Below are positions 36,950-47,640 of a DNA stretch of 64,000 nucleotides, one piece after another. The stretch is taken from assembly GCA_038503035.1 (NCBI GenBank), contig JAVSML010024599.1, positions 1,368,980 to 1,432,979 of the forward strand. The letters run 5' to 3'. Both the position numbers and the translations under genes were made by a program. The stretch is from Crocodylus rhombifer. Taxonomy: Eukaryota; Chordata; Crocodylia; Crocodylidae. Each line of letters starts with the position of its first letter. Position 1 is the first letter of the stretch. Under the pieces are notes generated by a model, which saw nothing but the letters and a program-made list of their open reading frames with translations, made no database searches and was not told the DNA's origin.

Positions 36950-38295
36950 CCATGGAGAGGGAGAAGAACGAAGAATGAGTCAAGGGCAACAGCACTCTCC
37001 TCTTTACTACTTAGGATGAACCAGGACAATCCAGCTAGCAAAGTCAAGAGTGACTGGTCTATCTAAAAGGATAGTAGGGTAGTAATGTATAATCAAACAT
37101 TTTGTCAAAATCTGAAAGATAAAGTGATAAATCACAAACAATATGGATTTGTCAAGAGCAAGTCATGTTTAACCAATCTGACTTCCTTTTATGGCAGATG
37201 GGGTGAGGAGAGAGGAGCATGGATATATATACCTTAACCTCAGTAAGGCTTATGGCACTATCCTTTTTAAGGAAATAAAAACACTTCTAAACACTTCTAA
37301 TGTGGGAACATAATTGGATGAAAAATTGTGTTCAAAGAGTATTCGTTAATGGCTCAGTGTCAGACTGGAAGTATCAAGTGAGTTTTCCCAAGGTCTATCC
37401 AGGGTCCAGTACTGATAAGATCTTCATTAATGACTTGAAGGTTGGAACTGAGTGCTCACTTATTAAATCTGTGGATCACGCAAGACTGGGTGGCATAGCA
37501 AGCACTTTTTGCTACAAGATCAGAATTCAAAATGACCATGATAAATTAGGCAATGGCCTGAAATAAAATGAAATTCAGTAAGGATAAGGGCAATGAATTG
37601 CAGTTAGGAAAAGACAGTCATATGCACAAAATATGGGACGTGAGTAGTTAGAATGGAAGACTGCAATGGATCACAAACTGAATATGAGGCAGGAATGCAG
37701 TATTATTGCAAAACAGCCTCCAAAAACGTAGTAATATATTGGGATGTAAAGTACAAGTCACAAGAAGAGCCTTTCACTTTATTCTGCACTGAATGGTACT
37801 CATCTAGCTTATTGTGTCATTTTTGGCAGCTCACTTCAAGAACAACGTGGACAATTTGAAAGGAGGAGAAAAATGATCAGAGGTCCAGAAAACATGACAC
37901 ATGAGGAAAGTTGGGAGAATTAGGATAATTTAATTTACAAAAGAGAAGACCGAGGCAGGTACTGAAGAGTCTTCAAATATAAAAATGAGTTATTATAAAG
38001 AGGATGATGATCAATCATTATCTCCACTTGGGACAGGACAAGAATTAATGGGCATAAGGTGTAACAAGAAAGATTTAGGTTAGACATCAAGATGGACTTT
38101 CTGATTAATAGGTTGGTTCAGCATTGGAACAGACTATCTAGAGAAGTAGTCCTTGAAATTTTTAAAGTGAAATCTAGACATTTATCTGGGATGGTTTAAG
38201 CAAGACTGAGACTGAGCAGGGGTTTCAACCTGATTACCTCCTGAGGTCCCTTCCAGCCCTATTTTTCTCTGAATCTATTATTCTGTGATCGCTAT
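36950..38295 (+). mobile_element. Old CR1 LINE fragment with RT remnants and 3' end
   Basis: On the plus strand, around 37080-37200, translated remnants read QYGFVKSKSCLTNLTSFYG (the CR1 RT motif before the LDFSKAFDT block). DLKVGTECSLIKSVDHARLG at about 37430-37490 is a decayed form of the FADDTKLG catalytic block. The tail region GAACAGACTATCTAGAGAAG and GAGGTCCCTTCCAGCCC ends in the CR1 3' signature GAATCTATTATTCTGTGAT at 38271-38289. Numerous stops and frameshifts; the catalytic Asp pair is lost. The left border is unclear. Confidence 0.75.
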
Positions 38296-38692
38296 GGACA
38301 ACTTAGCTAATTTTATACAAAACATATGGATTTTTCTGGATTCTCTCCTGTATTCCAAGCAATCATTTCTCATATATGTTGCCTGAAGAAGGGTATCTGA
38401 AGAATGAGACATCTTCTGTTTTGTGACTTATTAACAGTACAATGTCAGCCTGGGAAGAAATATCTAGTGAGGTTTCCCAGTTCTAACTGTGGTTCAGTAT
38501 TGTTAAAATCTTCCTTAAAGGCTGGGAGTTTGGACTTGAGTGTTTATTAAATTTGTGGATGACACAAAACTGTATGATTCTGTGATCATTATATACAAGT
38601 TGGCTCGTTTTATGCAAAGCATGGATTTCTCTGGATGTTCTCCTGCATTTCATTTCTATAATCATTTCTCATATTTCTTTCTTGAAGACTTA
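38285..38692 (+). repeat. Direct duplication of about 110 bp CR1-flanking DNA
   Basis: 38285-38394 (GTGATCGCTATGGACAACTT ... GCCTGAAG) and 38581-38692 (GTGATCATTATATACAAGTT ... TCTTGAAG) share ATGGATTT-TCTGGAT, TTCTCCTG-ATT and AATCATTTCTCATAT. Both follow a CR1 3' end, so the junction, not only the flank, was duplicated. Confidence 0.65.
38436..38580 (+). mobile_element. Second, internally deleted CR1 piece in a duplicated flank
   Basis: GTCAGCCTGGGAAGAAATAT through AATTTGTGGATGACACAAAACTG is homologous to 37360-37490 of the neighbouring CR1, and encodes FVDDTKL. It then jumps straight to GATTCTGTGATC, the CR1 terminus, missing roughly 0.8 kb. Confidence 0.6.
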
Positions 38693-40170
38693 CATCACCA
38701 TTTAAGTAAACCAGAACATGCTCTGTTTTATAAGAGCTTTGTGGAGGGAATTTGCAGTGGAATTAGTCTACTGCGCATTAGCATCATTTAAATGGTTACT
38801 GTGCATTGAGTAGCTGACCACTCCCTTAAGGTAAAACTTCTGTATATTGTCCAGATAAAGTATAATTGCAAATCTGTCAAAAGCTAGATGGTTATTGAAT
38901 TCTATCCAGCCATATGATTAATTTCTTGGTATTCTTTCTGAAACCCCACTTCCCCCACACTAAGGTGTCATCATCGCACACACAAATTATAGAAATAGTC
39001 CTAGATAGAAGACCAAGGAGATGGAGAGGGTGAAAAGTCCTTTCATGCTACATGTTTGATTGCAAGAGGAGGAATATTTACCACGATTAACCCCCAGTTC
39101 CCTGTGATGTAACCAAGTTATAGCATCTTCATTGGCAGCTAAGGAAAAAAATGCTTAAACATTTTAGTATTAAGAAAAATGGATTTTGAATTTTATGCAT
39201 TGCTTTATTTGACAAAAGAAAGGATCCATGTAAAGTATGTAGATCATTCTCTATAGCATAATGATGGTATCATCTCCCTTGCTTTCTTCCTGACAGAAAC
39301 CATTAGCTGTAGTGGATTAGCTGCTGTCTGAATAGAAGCTGTTCTGACAAAGATGATCATGTAGGGAGTGAGCTGTAGTTTTATATTAGGAGAGAGGTCA
39401 GGAAATGAATGCAGCAGGAGATTTACAGGGAGAGAACAAACCATTTCCCAGAAGCCTTGCTTTTGTGGCTTGTCAAAAACAGCTTTCCTCGTGTGGTCCA
39501 AGAACTTAAATGATGATAAAACATGCAGTTAAGAGTTAAACTTAATCTGTTTAAATTCAGAATCTTTATTATTCCCTCCTCTCCTCCCCCCCACCTCCGT
39601 CCCATATAACAATATATTTGTTTTGTTTGCTCCTATCTGGGGATTGCTAGAGTTGAACTATGCCACAGGGAAAGCGTTCAAGATTTTAAATAACTATCTG
39701 AACATTAAGGCTATGGTCATGTGATCTTCTTAGATCTACCTCAGTTTCAATGTGATTTTTTTTTCAGTCTTTTTTTCATATAGACTAACAACTAATTGAT
39801 GGGGTTTTTTAATACTTTCACAAATTAATTGCCCTTGAGTACAGCCACAAATAGTCCAACTATAAAGAGGGTAATGGGAGCTATTTGCTCAACATACTTC
39901 AAGAAACTTTAAGGGAAAAGAGGTTTTGAGAGATTTTGAACTCCGTATGTTTTATCTGTTTGGGAAAGGTGCTTTTTAATGTAAACCTGAGTTGCTGGAT
40001 AGAGTCTGGGAGGCACTCATTAATTTTTGAGACAAGGAAGTGAAACAAACCACAAAACAGGCTACGAACATTTTTATTGCTTCATACAATTTATTGAAAT
40101 AGAAATTAACCAGTTTTCTTTGTGTTATAAATACAGCAAGTTATTTTTGTTGATGTTGCGTCAGGGAGTG

Positions 40171-40689
40171 CAGACAGAAGTAACAATTTTTGCCTGATCT
40201 GGCCCAGAAAGCAGTTTATAGCTGTGGCCAAACACAAGTGCACATGGCTGCAAACAGCTCAAAAATGACTTGCATGAGGGAGCAGATAAAGACATTTCCA
40301 AATGTAATGTATAACTGCAGAACTCCAAGCTTGTTGCTGCTTTCAGAATGGGAGGGAGGAAATGGAGCAGAGGGAGTTCAGTCTTGAGGGTTTGGGTGGG
40401 GGGGGGGAGGCTCCAATTCACCCACCTCACCCTTCAGCACCAGCTGGGGAGCTCCAAGAATGAACTCCCTCCACGGCCTTTCTCCCCTCCCATTCTGAAA
40501 ACAGCTCTCACTGGCAGAGAGCCTGGGCTATTTTTATGGGTACCTGGCTGCAGGCTCCCTACCTGCAGCTAGATTCCCCTGCCCCTTAGAACTAGTAGTG
40601 AATTTCTATTTGGTCTGAGGTAACACTGTAACTCAGAACACTTGGCAAAAAATGTTCTGAGTTACAGCTAGGAGCTGCACTTCTGTCTG
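40171..40689 (+). mobile_element. TIR element, 519 bp, copy B
   Basis: Perfect 11-bp terminal inverted repeats: CAGACAGAAGT at 40171-40181 and ACTTCTGTCTG at 40679-40689. CTCAGAAC...GTTCTGAG near 40632-40662 forms a hairpin near the right end. The middle is GC-rich with a G run (40397-40407). A diverged inverted copy lies at 3204-3720. No ORF resembles transposase and no clear target duplication. CAG...CTG ends would suit hAT, but the class is unproven. Confidence 0.65.
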
Positions 40690-41006
40690 TACCAAGAAAG
40701 CCTCATCTGTGTTCAAGAGTACTTCTGTTTTGGGTAAGAAGCAGAATTTAGCTTTAGCCATGTGTGTGTTAATGCTCCCCAGACCTACCTCGTTGAACGA
40801 AACCATTGTTTTGGTTTTCTTGATTTAATAGATTCTTCTAGCCATTTGGTTTAGGGGTAAACTGAAGTAGTAATGAAGAAAAGAGAAATCAAGTTTTACA
40901 TTAAGGTTTCAACTAAAACTGTCACTGTAGAGACGCAAGTCACACGGTGAAGACAAAAAATGTCTACATATTTCCAACAACCATAAAGGGCATCATCTAC
41001 ACTGGA

Positions 41007-43441
41007 CTCATAGAAGTAGGGTCAGAAGGGACCTTGTAGATCTTCAAGTCCAACCCCCTGCCTGGGCAGGAGAAAAACTGGGTTCAAATGACTCCAGCCA
41101 GGTAGGCATCAAGCCTCTTCTTAAAGACCCCCAGGGTAGGAGCCAGCACCACTTCTCTTGGAAGTTGGTTCCACATTCTAGCCGCCCTGACTGTGAAGTA
41201 GTTCTTACGGATGTCTAATCTAAACCTACTCTCCAACAACTTGTGGCCATTATTCTTAGTTATGCCGGGGGCGCTACGGGAAACAAGGTCTCTCCCAAAC
41301 GGTTCTGGTCCCCCCCAGTGAGTTGATAGACGGTCACCAGGTCCCCCCTCGGCCTTCTCTTGTGAAGGCTGAACAGGTTCAGGCCCCGCAGTCTCTCACT
41401 GTAGTGTCTGCCCTGTTGTCCCCAGATCATGAGGGTGGCCCTCTTCTGGCCCCTCTCAATGTTGTCCACATCCCTCCTGAAGTGGAGCACACAGAACTGG
41501 ACACAGTACTCCAGCTGTGGCCTCCCCCTCATGTAGAGGGGGAGGATCACCTCCTTGGCCCTACTTGAGATGCACCTGTCGATGCACAACAAGGTCCAGT
41601 TAGCCTTGCCAACCCTGACCTCGCATTTTCGGCCCATGTTCATCTTGGGAGTCAGTAATGACTCCAAGATGCCTTTCTGCCTCTGTGCTCTCAAGAAGGG
41701 AGTTTCCCATCTTATAAGTGTGCTGCTGGTTACTACTGCCCAAGTGCAGCACCCTGTACTTGTCAGTATTGAAATGCATCCTGTTTTTGTTAGCCCACCC
41801 CTGTAACCTATCTAGGTCTTGCTGCAGTCTGTCCCTCCCTACTAGCGTGCTCACCTCACCCCAAATTTTGGTATCATCAGCAAATTTTAAAAGGTTGCTT
41901 TTCACCCCATCATCCAAATCACTGATAAAGAAATTGAACAGCACGGGCCTAAGGACTGAGCCCTGGGTGACTCCACTGCCCACTTCCCCCCAGGTCGATT
42001 ATGACCCGTCCACCACCACCCTCTGAGTACCACCCTTCAGCCAATCTGCAATTCATCTGTCTGTGTAGGCATCAATGCCAGTTGCCTAGTTTTTTAATGA
42101 GGATGGAGTGGGAGACAGTGTCAAAGGCCTTGCTGAAGTCCAGAAAGACTACGTCCGCAGCGACACCTGCATCCAATACTTTTATGACCTGCTTGTAAAA
42201 GGCAACCAGGTTGGTCTCACATGACCTGCCCCTAATGAAACCATTCTGGTTGCCCTTGAGCATCATCCCTGAAGCTGGCCCATCGCAGATGTTGATGATC
42301 TTCTCAAAGAGTTTCCCTAGGATTGAGGTAAGACTGACAGGCCTATAGTTGCCTGGATCCTCCCTTTTTTTAAAGATGGGGACCACGTTGGCTATCTTCT
42401 AATCATTTGGCACCTGGCCCGAGCATCACGAGCACTCGTAAAGCCATGCCAGTGACCCTACAATAACCTCTGCTAGCTTCCTCAATACCCTGGGGTGGAG
42501 AGCATCTGGACCCACTGATTTGAACACATCCAGCCCCTCCAGAAGCTCTCTAACCCAGTCCTCCCCAACCTGAGGTCTGGAGGCATGCCCCTCAAGTCTG
42601 TCTTTCTTCACGGTCGGGATGCACAAGAAAACAGAGGTGAAGACTTGATTAAAGAGGTCTGCTTTCTCCTCTGGCGCAACCACCAGATTGCCCAGCGTAT
42701 CTTGCAGGGGTCCCACGTTTCCTGGTGCCTTCTTCATCCTCCCTATATATTTGAAAAAGGCCCTTTTATTATCTTTGATCTTGGACGCTAGTCCTAGCTC
42801 TGTGTCTGCCTTAGCTTTCCTGACAGCCGCCCTACAGGCCCGAGCAGAGGTATACTCCTCTTTCAAGATAGCACCTCCCTTCCACCGGGTGTACGCCGCG
42901 TTTTTGACAATCAGGCATTCCTGGATGCCTTTGATGAGCCAGGGGGTCTTTTGGGCACTCTTGCCCCCCCTTGCTTCTTGTTAGGATGGTCATCCCTTAG
43001 GCCCTGAGTATCGTCTCCTTAAGGAATGACCACTCATCTTGGGCACTGAGTTCCCCTGCGCTCGAGAACCCCAGCACCTCTCCCACTAATCTCAACTCAT
43101 TGAAGTTAGCCCTCTTGAAGTCTAGGGCTACCACCTTGCTGTAGGCCCTTTACACCCTGTGCTGGATGGTGAATTCCAGCAAGCGATGATTGCTAACACC
43201 CAGGTGGTCAAGGACCTGGAGGCCCCTTACCAGGTTGTTGCCTATGGCCAGGACCAGGTCCAACAGGGCATTTCCTCTGGGGGGACTGTGCACCTCCTGA
43301 ATTAAGTGGAGGTCCTGTATCTCGGCCAGGAACCTCCTGGAACAGTCCGAACTGGCTGACTGTTCCTCCCAGCAGATGTCTGGGTAATTTAAATCACCCA
43401 TGACAGCTACATCCCTTGTCTTAAGTGTCTCTGCACTAGGT
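41007..43441 (-). mobile_element. CR1 LINE, 5'-truncated, about 2.4 kb
   Basis: The longest LINE in the window. On the minus strand it runs from the endonuclease C-terminus (43441) through the whole reverse transcriptase to the 3' UTR and the terminus TTCTATGAGTC (41007-41017), preceded by GACCTTGTAGATC-type CR1 sequence (GAAGATCTACAAGGTCCC on the minus strand). CR1 elements typically lack target duplications and are 5'-truncated, as here. Divergence from a functional ORF is moderate, so it is younger than the copies at 37 and 45.7 kb. Confidence 0.93.
41260..43440 (-). pseudogene. CR1 ORF2 (endonuclease / reverse transcriptase) remnant
   Basis: Known role: ORF2 nicks the target and copies the element's RNA. 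Seen on the minus strand in order: endonuclease end (43440-43150) with MGDLNYPDICW, LLDLVLAIG and SNHRLLEF; a linker (42866-42426) with SKIKDNKRAFFKYI and VGPDALHPRVLRKLAEVI; RT part 1 (42386-42072) with NYRPVSLTSILGKLFEKII, GFIRGRSCETNLV and VVFLDFSKAFDTVSH; RT part 2 (41983-41600) with GVTQGSVLRPVLFNFFISDL and LLKFADDTKIW, the catalytic DD; and a C-terminal part (41694-41260) with RGRPQLEYCVQF and LFSLHKRRPRGDLVTVYQLT. These pieces lie in three frames, with at least three frameshifts and an in-frame stop after WLYECS. The endonuclease motif usually SDH is SNH. Confidence 0.9.
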
Positions 43442-44984
43442 CACTGCCATGAAGCAATTTTAGCTTTTGAAAGCTGTGTTGGCTCTGGGAGGTTGGGGTG
43501 TAACCATATTTAGGCTGTGTTTTAAAAAATGTATTCTGGGGTTCTTTGTAGCAGTTTTAAAACATTTTAAAGCTTTTGAACATGTGCCTCAGTGTAGAGA
43601 GAGCCTAATTTTAACCAAAAGCTCAATGAACTGTGCACGTCTGCAGACCTACAATATAGGAACAGCCCTAGGTTTTTCTCTGTTTCACAATAATGAATGT
43701 GCTGGATTGAACTTCCATCTTTGAGCAATACGTTAAATACTTTTAAATCTTCCTTGAAATCAATTTCTGGTGATCACACATGCAAATCGAAAACCATGGC
43801 TTTAAGATTTACATTCTGCAAATAAAATTTACGTTCCCTGAAAGGCAGAGAAGGCTATCATTTCATGCTTCCTAACCTTCATTGTCTATTTCCCTTTGGT
43901 ACGCACAACCACATGTGCGTGCACACACAGTTATGCACATGTTAGAGGAATAGCTTTCTGCTCTGTCAACTTTGTTTTATAAAAGCCCTGTTTTCTTTAT
44001 TGCCTTTATCTATTACATCTGTAAAATTTATTTAAGCAATGACAAATCTCTCTTTTGGGCCTGGAGTCTAAGAGAATAACTACTGTCAGGCTATTGGTAA
44101 GAGATTTGTTGGATATGACTGTTCATTAAATTGCAAGGACATATGGGTGAGGCTAACTGTCTGGAGCTGCTTTGGATAGGTGCGTTATAGGCTGTGTTTA
44201 GTACATATATATCAGCTGGGAGAAAAATGTGCTTCCACAGCCTCCTGTGTAGTTCAGCTAAAATGGATGTTTATTTTGGAAAGCTCAGCAAAAAAAAATT
44301 AATTCCTCTAACTTGCGTATTGTTTTCTTTATGAAGCATCCCTTACAAACAGTGTTCATAATAAATGCAACCACATTACCTCTAAGCTAAGTAAATTGAA
44401 AAGAATTTTCTTCTCTGATTTTTTCCCCTCTTATTTCCCTTTTAAAAAATCTCACATAATGAATGTAGTGCTTACAAAGGTGTCTGACAGCATTGTAAAC
44501 TGGAATCCTCCATTTATCTCCAGTTCAGGCACTGCATACCTCTTCACACTGCCTTGCCAGTTTGCCTCAGCCAACTCAAGTGATGAGAACACGATTCATT
44601 TTCTACTCAACCTAACCAAGTCGAAGAAGATAGACTTCAGCCTTTAGGGACATGAAATGTGATGTGGTGTGCACTTAGTTGTTATTTTAGAAAAGAGTAA
44701 TATAATGTGTATAAAATAGAAGCTTTTATATCTACAGCAGTCACATAAGTAACTTAAAAGGCCCAATATACTTTAATTTCTATTGTGTTTTATTCGCTGA
44801 CTGCAGTCAGTTTATTCAGTTGTCTTCCGAAATAATTGTGAAACTTCATGTTTGGCACTATCTGAAAACACATTATTTGATGTACTATAAATTATGAATT
44901 CTTTTCATTCTTCAGGGTGTAAGTATGGCAAGATAAAAGGGGGGGGTATCCTTTATTTGAAACAAGCTTTTAGTCTGCACTTGA

Positions 44985-45135
44985 TCTCCTCTGGTTTTGT
45001 ATGAAAAGCTGTGCTGGGCTGAATGACAGCTGAAAGGGCAAGCTGCTGTATCAAGGGGATTTAACAGAAGGAAACTGCTGTTCTCTCAACCAGCACCTTT
45101 CCAGAAAGCTCATTGAATTTCTTACTGGTCCCATT
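44985..45135. other. Possible conserved non-coding element
   Basis: Repeat-free, fairly GC-balanced segment (GGGCTGAATGACAGCTGAAAG, AACCAGCACCTTTCCAG) standing out from AT-rich surroundings. Selected by composition only. Confidence 0.2.
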
Positions 45136-45714
45136 CAGATATTGAAGTCACGACACTAACAAATATATGGATGGAACAGAGTTTAATTGAAAATGTCCTT
45201 CAATGTCTTTGTACTGGTATTCAGGTTTAAGAAAGTAAGTAAATATTCATGTCCTCTATCAAGTGCTGTTTTATAATTTAAAATGAGATAATCCTTTCCT
45301 AAAGGCTGGAGATTTTATGGCAGAATCATCTAAAGCTATAGCTGAGATAAAAACAAGCTATTCTGTTTCTTCTATATCTGCAGTAGCTAACAATTGAATT
45401 CAAGAATTCTGGATGTGATTTCTGCCCAGATGATTTCCATTCTTTTCAGAACGATTCTTTTTTTTTTTTTCATTTTGATAAATAGAAAATAAAATATATT
45501 CATGTTCAGTCACAGAGGCATCTTTGCAAGCTTGTAAGAATTAGGAAGTTATTAAGCAATGTTCAGATCTTTACAGAAAAGGGGCTCAGATCTATAGGGC
45601 TGTTCTGTGGAACCTCACAGTAGCATCAGTTAACTGTTGGTGATCATAAGATTCATACACTAACTACAGTGACTTCCAGGTGCTTAAAATAATCATAATC
45701 GTAGTTTAGCAGGT

Positions 45715-46108
45715 TGGAAGAACTCAGATAATTTAGTCTGCAGAAGAGAAGACCGTGAAAAGGGTATGTTGATAACAATCTCCAAATACCTGAAGGGTGG
45801 CTATAAAGAGTATTGTGATAGACTGTTCTCTGTGGCTGCAGGGGACAGGACAAGAAGTAATAGTCTTAACTTGCAACAAGGGAAATTTAGGTTGGATATT
45901 AGGAAGAACTTTCTGACTATAAGGCTGGTTAAGCACTGGAGTATATTACCTAAAGAGGTTGTGTAATCTCCATCCTTAGACGTGTCTAAGACTAAGTTAG
46001 ACAAACACTTTAGTGTTATGGTTTAAAGAGGAACAATACTGCCTTGAGCAAGGGTTTGGATTAGATGACTTTTTGAGGTCCCTTCCAGGTGTGTTTTTTG
46101 TGATTTTG
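45715..46108 (+). mobile_element. CR1 LINE 3' end
   Basis: The plus-strand translation from about 45766 keeps the CR1 C-terminus: KYLKGGYKEYCDRLFSVAAG, DRTRSNSLNLQQGKFRLDIR, KNFLTIRLVKHW and LPKEVV, ending in TAA at 45963-45965. The 3' UTR carries GAGGTCCCTTCCAGG and the terminus TTTTTTGTGATTTTGTG. The frame is intact over about 65 codons, but only the last part of ORF2 is present. Confidence 0.88.
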
Positions 46109-46109
46109 T

Positions 46110-46870
46110 GGACGGTGGTGGTGACAATGGATAATTTAGTTCTATGGACCCCAGACAAAATTGGCTGCCTCCACTATGCTTATCCATTCCTATCTGTTGT
46201 GTGCCTTCATTCTCCAATTTGGTCTGACACTGCATCATTTAGACATCTTTGTCTTAGTTGTCCAGGTGGCCTGCTTCCTTCTGACCCCCACAGAGCACTT
46301 TCTCTGGTGTCTGGATAGCTATAGCTTCCATTCTTTTGATGTGGCCCAGCCACTGTAGTTGCTATGATCTGATTTCGTGTCAGGGTTGTGTCTCTGTACA
46401 GTTGATATAGCTCATTATTGGTTCTTACATGCCATTCTTACATTATAGGATCATACTGTGCACCAGAGATTTTCCTTAAAATCTTCCTTTCAAAATGATC
46501 TAGTAGTATCTCATTTGCTTGTGAGAGAGCCCAGGTTTTATTGCCATACATAGCCGACTATAGTTTTATAACCTGTAGCTTAGTTTTCCTTGGGATGAGC
46601 TTGTATGGCAGCAGCTTGTGCAATGCAAAGTAGGCTCTATTTCCTGCTACCATTCTTCCTTTATTTACCACCCTGTGTCATGATAGATATAATATTTGAA
46701 GCAGGTCACTTGCTTAAAATTTATGTTCTTTATTGTTGCTTGAGGTCCCTGATTTAGTGCTCTCCTATTTCTCAGCAGATACCATGCTTGATCCATGTTT
46801 ACTTGTAGTCTGATGTTGTTTGCTTCATTTGTTCCCATGATTTTGTGATAATTAATGAATTTTCACATAA
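46110..46870 (-). pseudogene. RTE-like LINE ORF C-terminal remnant
   Basis: Minus-strand translation pieces in order: ATIKNINFKQVTCFKYY near 46780-46700 (for the family's F..V..FKYLG), MVAGNRAYFALHKLL (about 46653-46615), LIPRKTKLQVIKL, MYGNKTWALSQANEILLDHF (for LYGSETW), ERKILRKISGAQYD, and NNELYQLYRD, then GSRPPGQLRQRCLNDAV (for GRP.GRP..RW.DDV). This is the C-terminal layout of RTE-type endonuclease/RT proteins, by my memory of the family; the clade is not certain. Stops and frameshifts are frequent. It starts directly against the CR1 terminus, in opposite orientation. Confidence 0.6.
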
Positions 46871-47024
46871 TTCCATCTCCAACTGAAGTTGTGCAGTTTA
46901 AGAAAAACCTTTAGACATTAAATGAACATTAGAGGGAAGTAATGGCACCATCATTTCTGAAAGTCTTTCCATTTTGAAAAAAGGGTACTGTCTAACTTAA
47001 AAGGGTGAAGACAGAAGTTACATT

Positions 47025-47640
47025 AGTTGCACGATCGGCCCCCTGAAAGCACTCTGCAGCCATGTTTTGACACATGCACGGCTGCAGAGTGCTTTTAAAG
47101 TGGCCAGTCACGTGACAATTTCATCCTCATCAAATGAGGGATCAGATGAAGGCGCTATACTCTGGAGTGCCTTAGGGAACTTGTTTTCCCTAGGATTAAT
47201 TTCTGGTGTGATTCTGATGCATCAGGCCAGCCCAGCTTCCAGGGCTGTCTGAGGAAGGAAGAGGGGAGTGGGAATGAACTGCCGGCTGGGGTTTGCCCAG
47301 CCTGACCTGGATGGGGGATGAGTGGATTGGAGCCCTCCTGCCTCACAGCCCAACCCTCACAGCCCCCTTCCGGCTCAGGCCAGGCAAACCCCAGCCTGCA
47401 GCTCCTTCCCCCTCCCCTGCTCCCCTCTTCCCTCCCTGCGGACAGCACTGGGGGTGGAGGAGAGGGGCAGCTCCTCTGCCGGCAGGTTCAATTCCCCCCC
47501 ACCACCACCACCAACAGGCGAACAGTATGTAAAGCGCTATGGGTTAAGAGTGGCGGTGGCAGTGGCAGAGGGAGCTCCAGCAAATCTGTCAGCGTCCACA
47601 ATGTACTAGAGTGAAGTGAAAATAAACTGTTTACTTGTTG
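47025..47640. mobile_element. GC-rich foldback element 2
   Basis: Left arm 47238-47312 (CAGGGCTGTCTGAGGAAGGA, AGAGGGGAGTGGG, GGCTGGGGTTTGCCCAGCCT) is nearly repeated in the inverse of 47365-47450 (CAGTGCTGTCCGCAGGGAGG, AGAGGGGAGCAGG, GGCTGGGGTTTGCCTGGCCT) around a centre near 47340. At the left edge is a separate hairpin: AAAGCACTCTGCAGCCATG (47046-47064) against the inverse of 47077-47096. The several ORFs on both strands are compositional. Confidence 0.65.

Larger units (their letters stand above)
40988..43605. mobile_element. MITE split by the 2.4-kb CR1
   Basis: Outside the CR1, the left piece GGGCATCATCTACACTGGA (40988-41006) and the right end, inverted, GGCTCTCTCTACACTGAGGC (43605) look like terminal inverted repeats with TCTACACTG in common. 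The right piece (43441-43605) has no CR1 homology. The CR1 would thus have landed about 20 bases from the MITE's left edge. Confidence 0.45.

Noticed and set aside
36950..38295. ORFs of 88 and 68 codons as host genes
   Set aside because: They lie in a decayed CR1 and translate to RT remnants.
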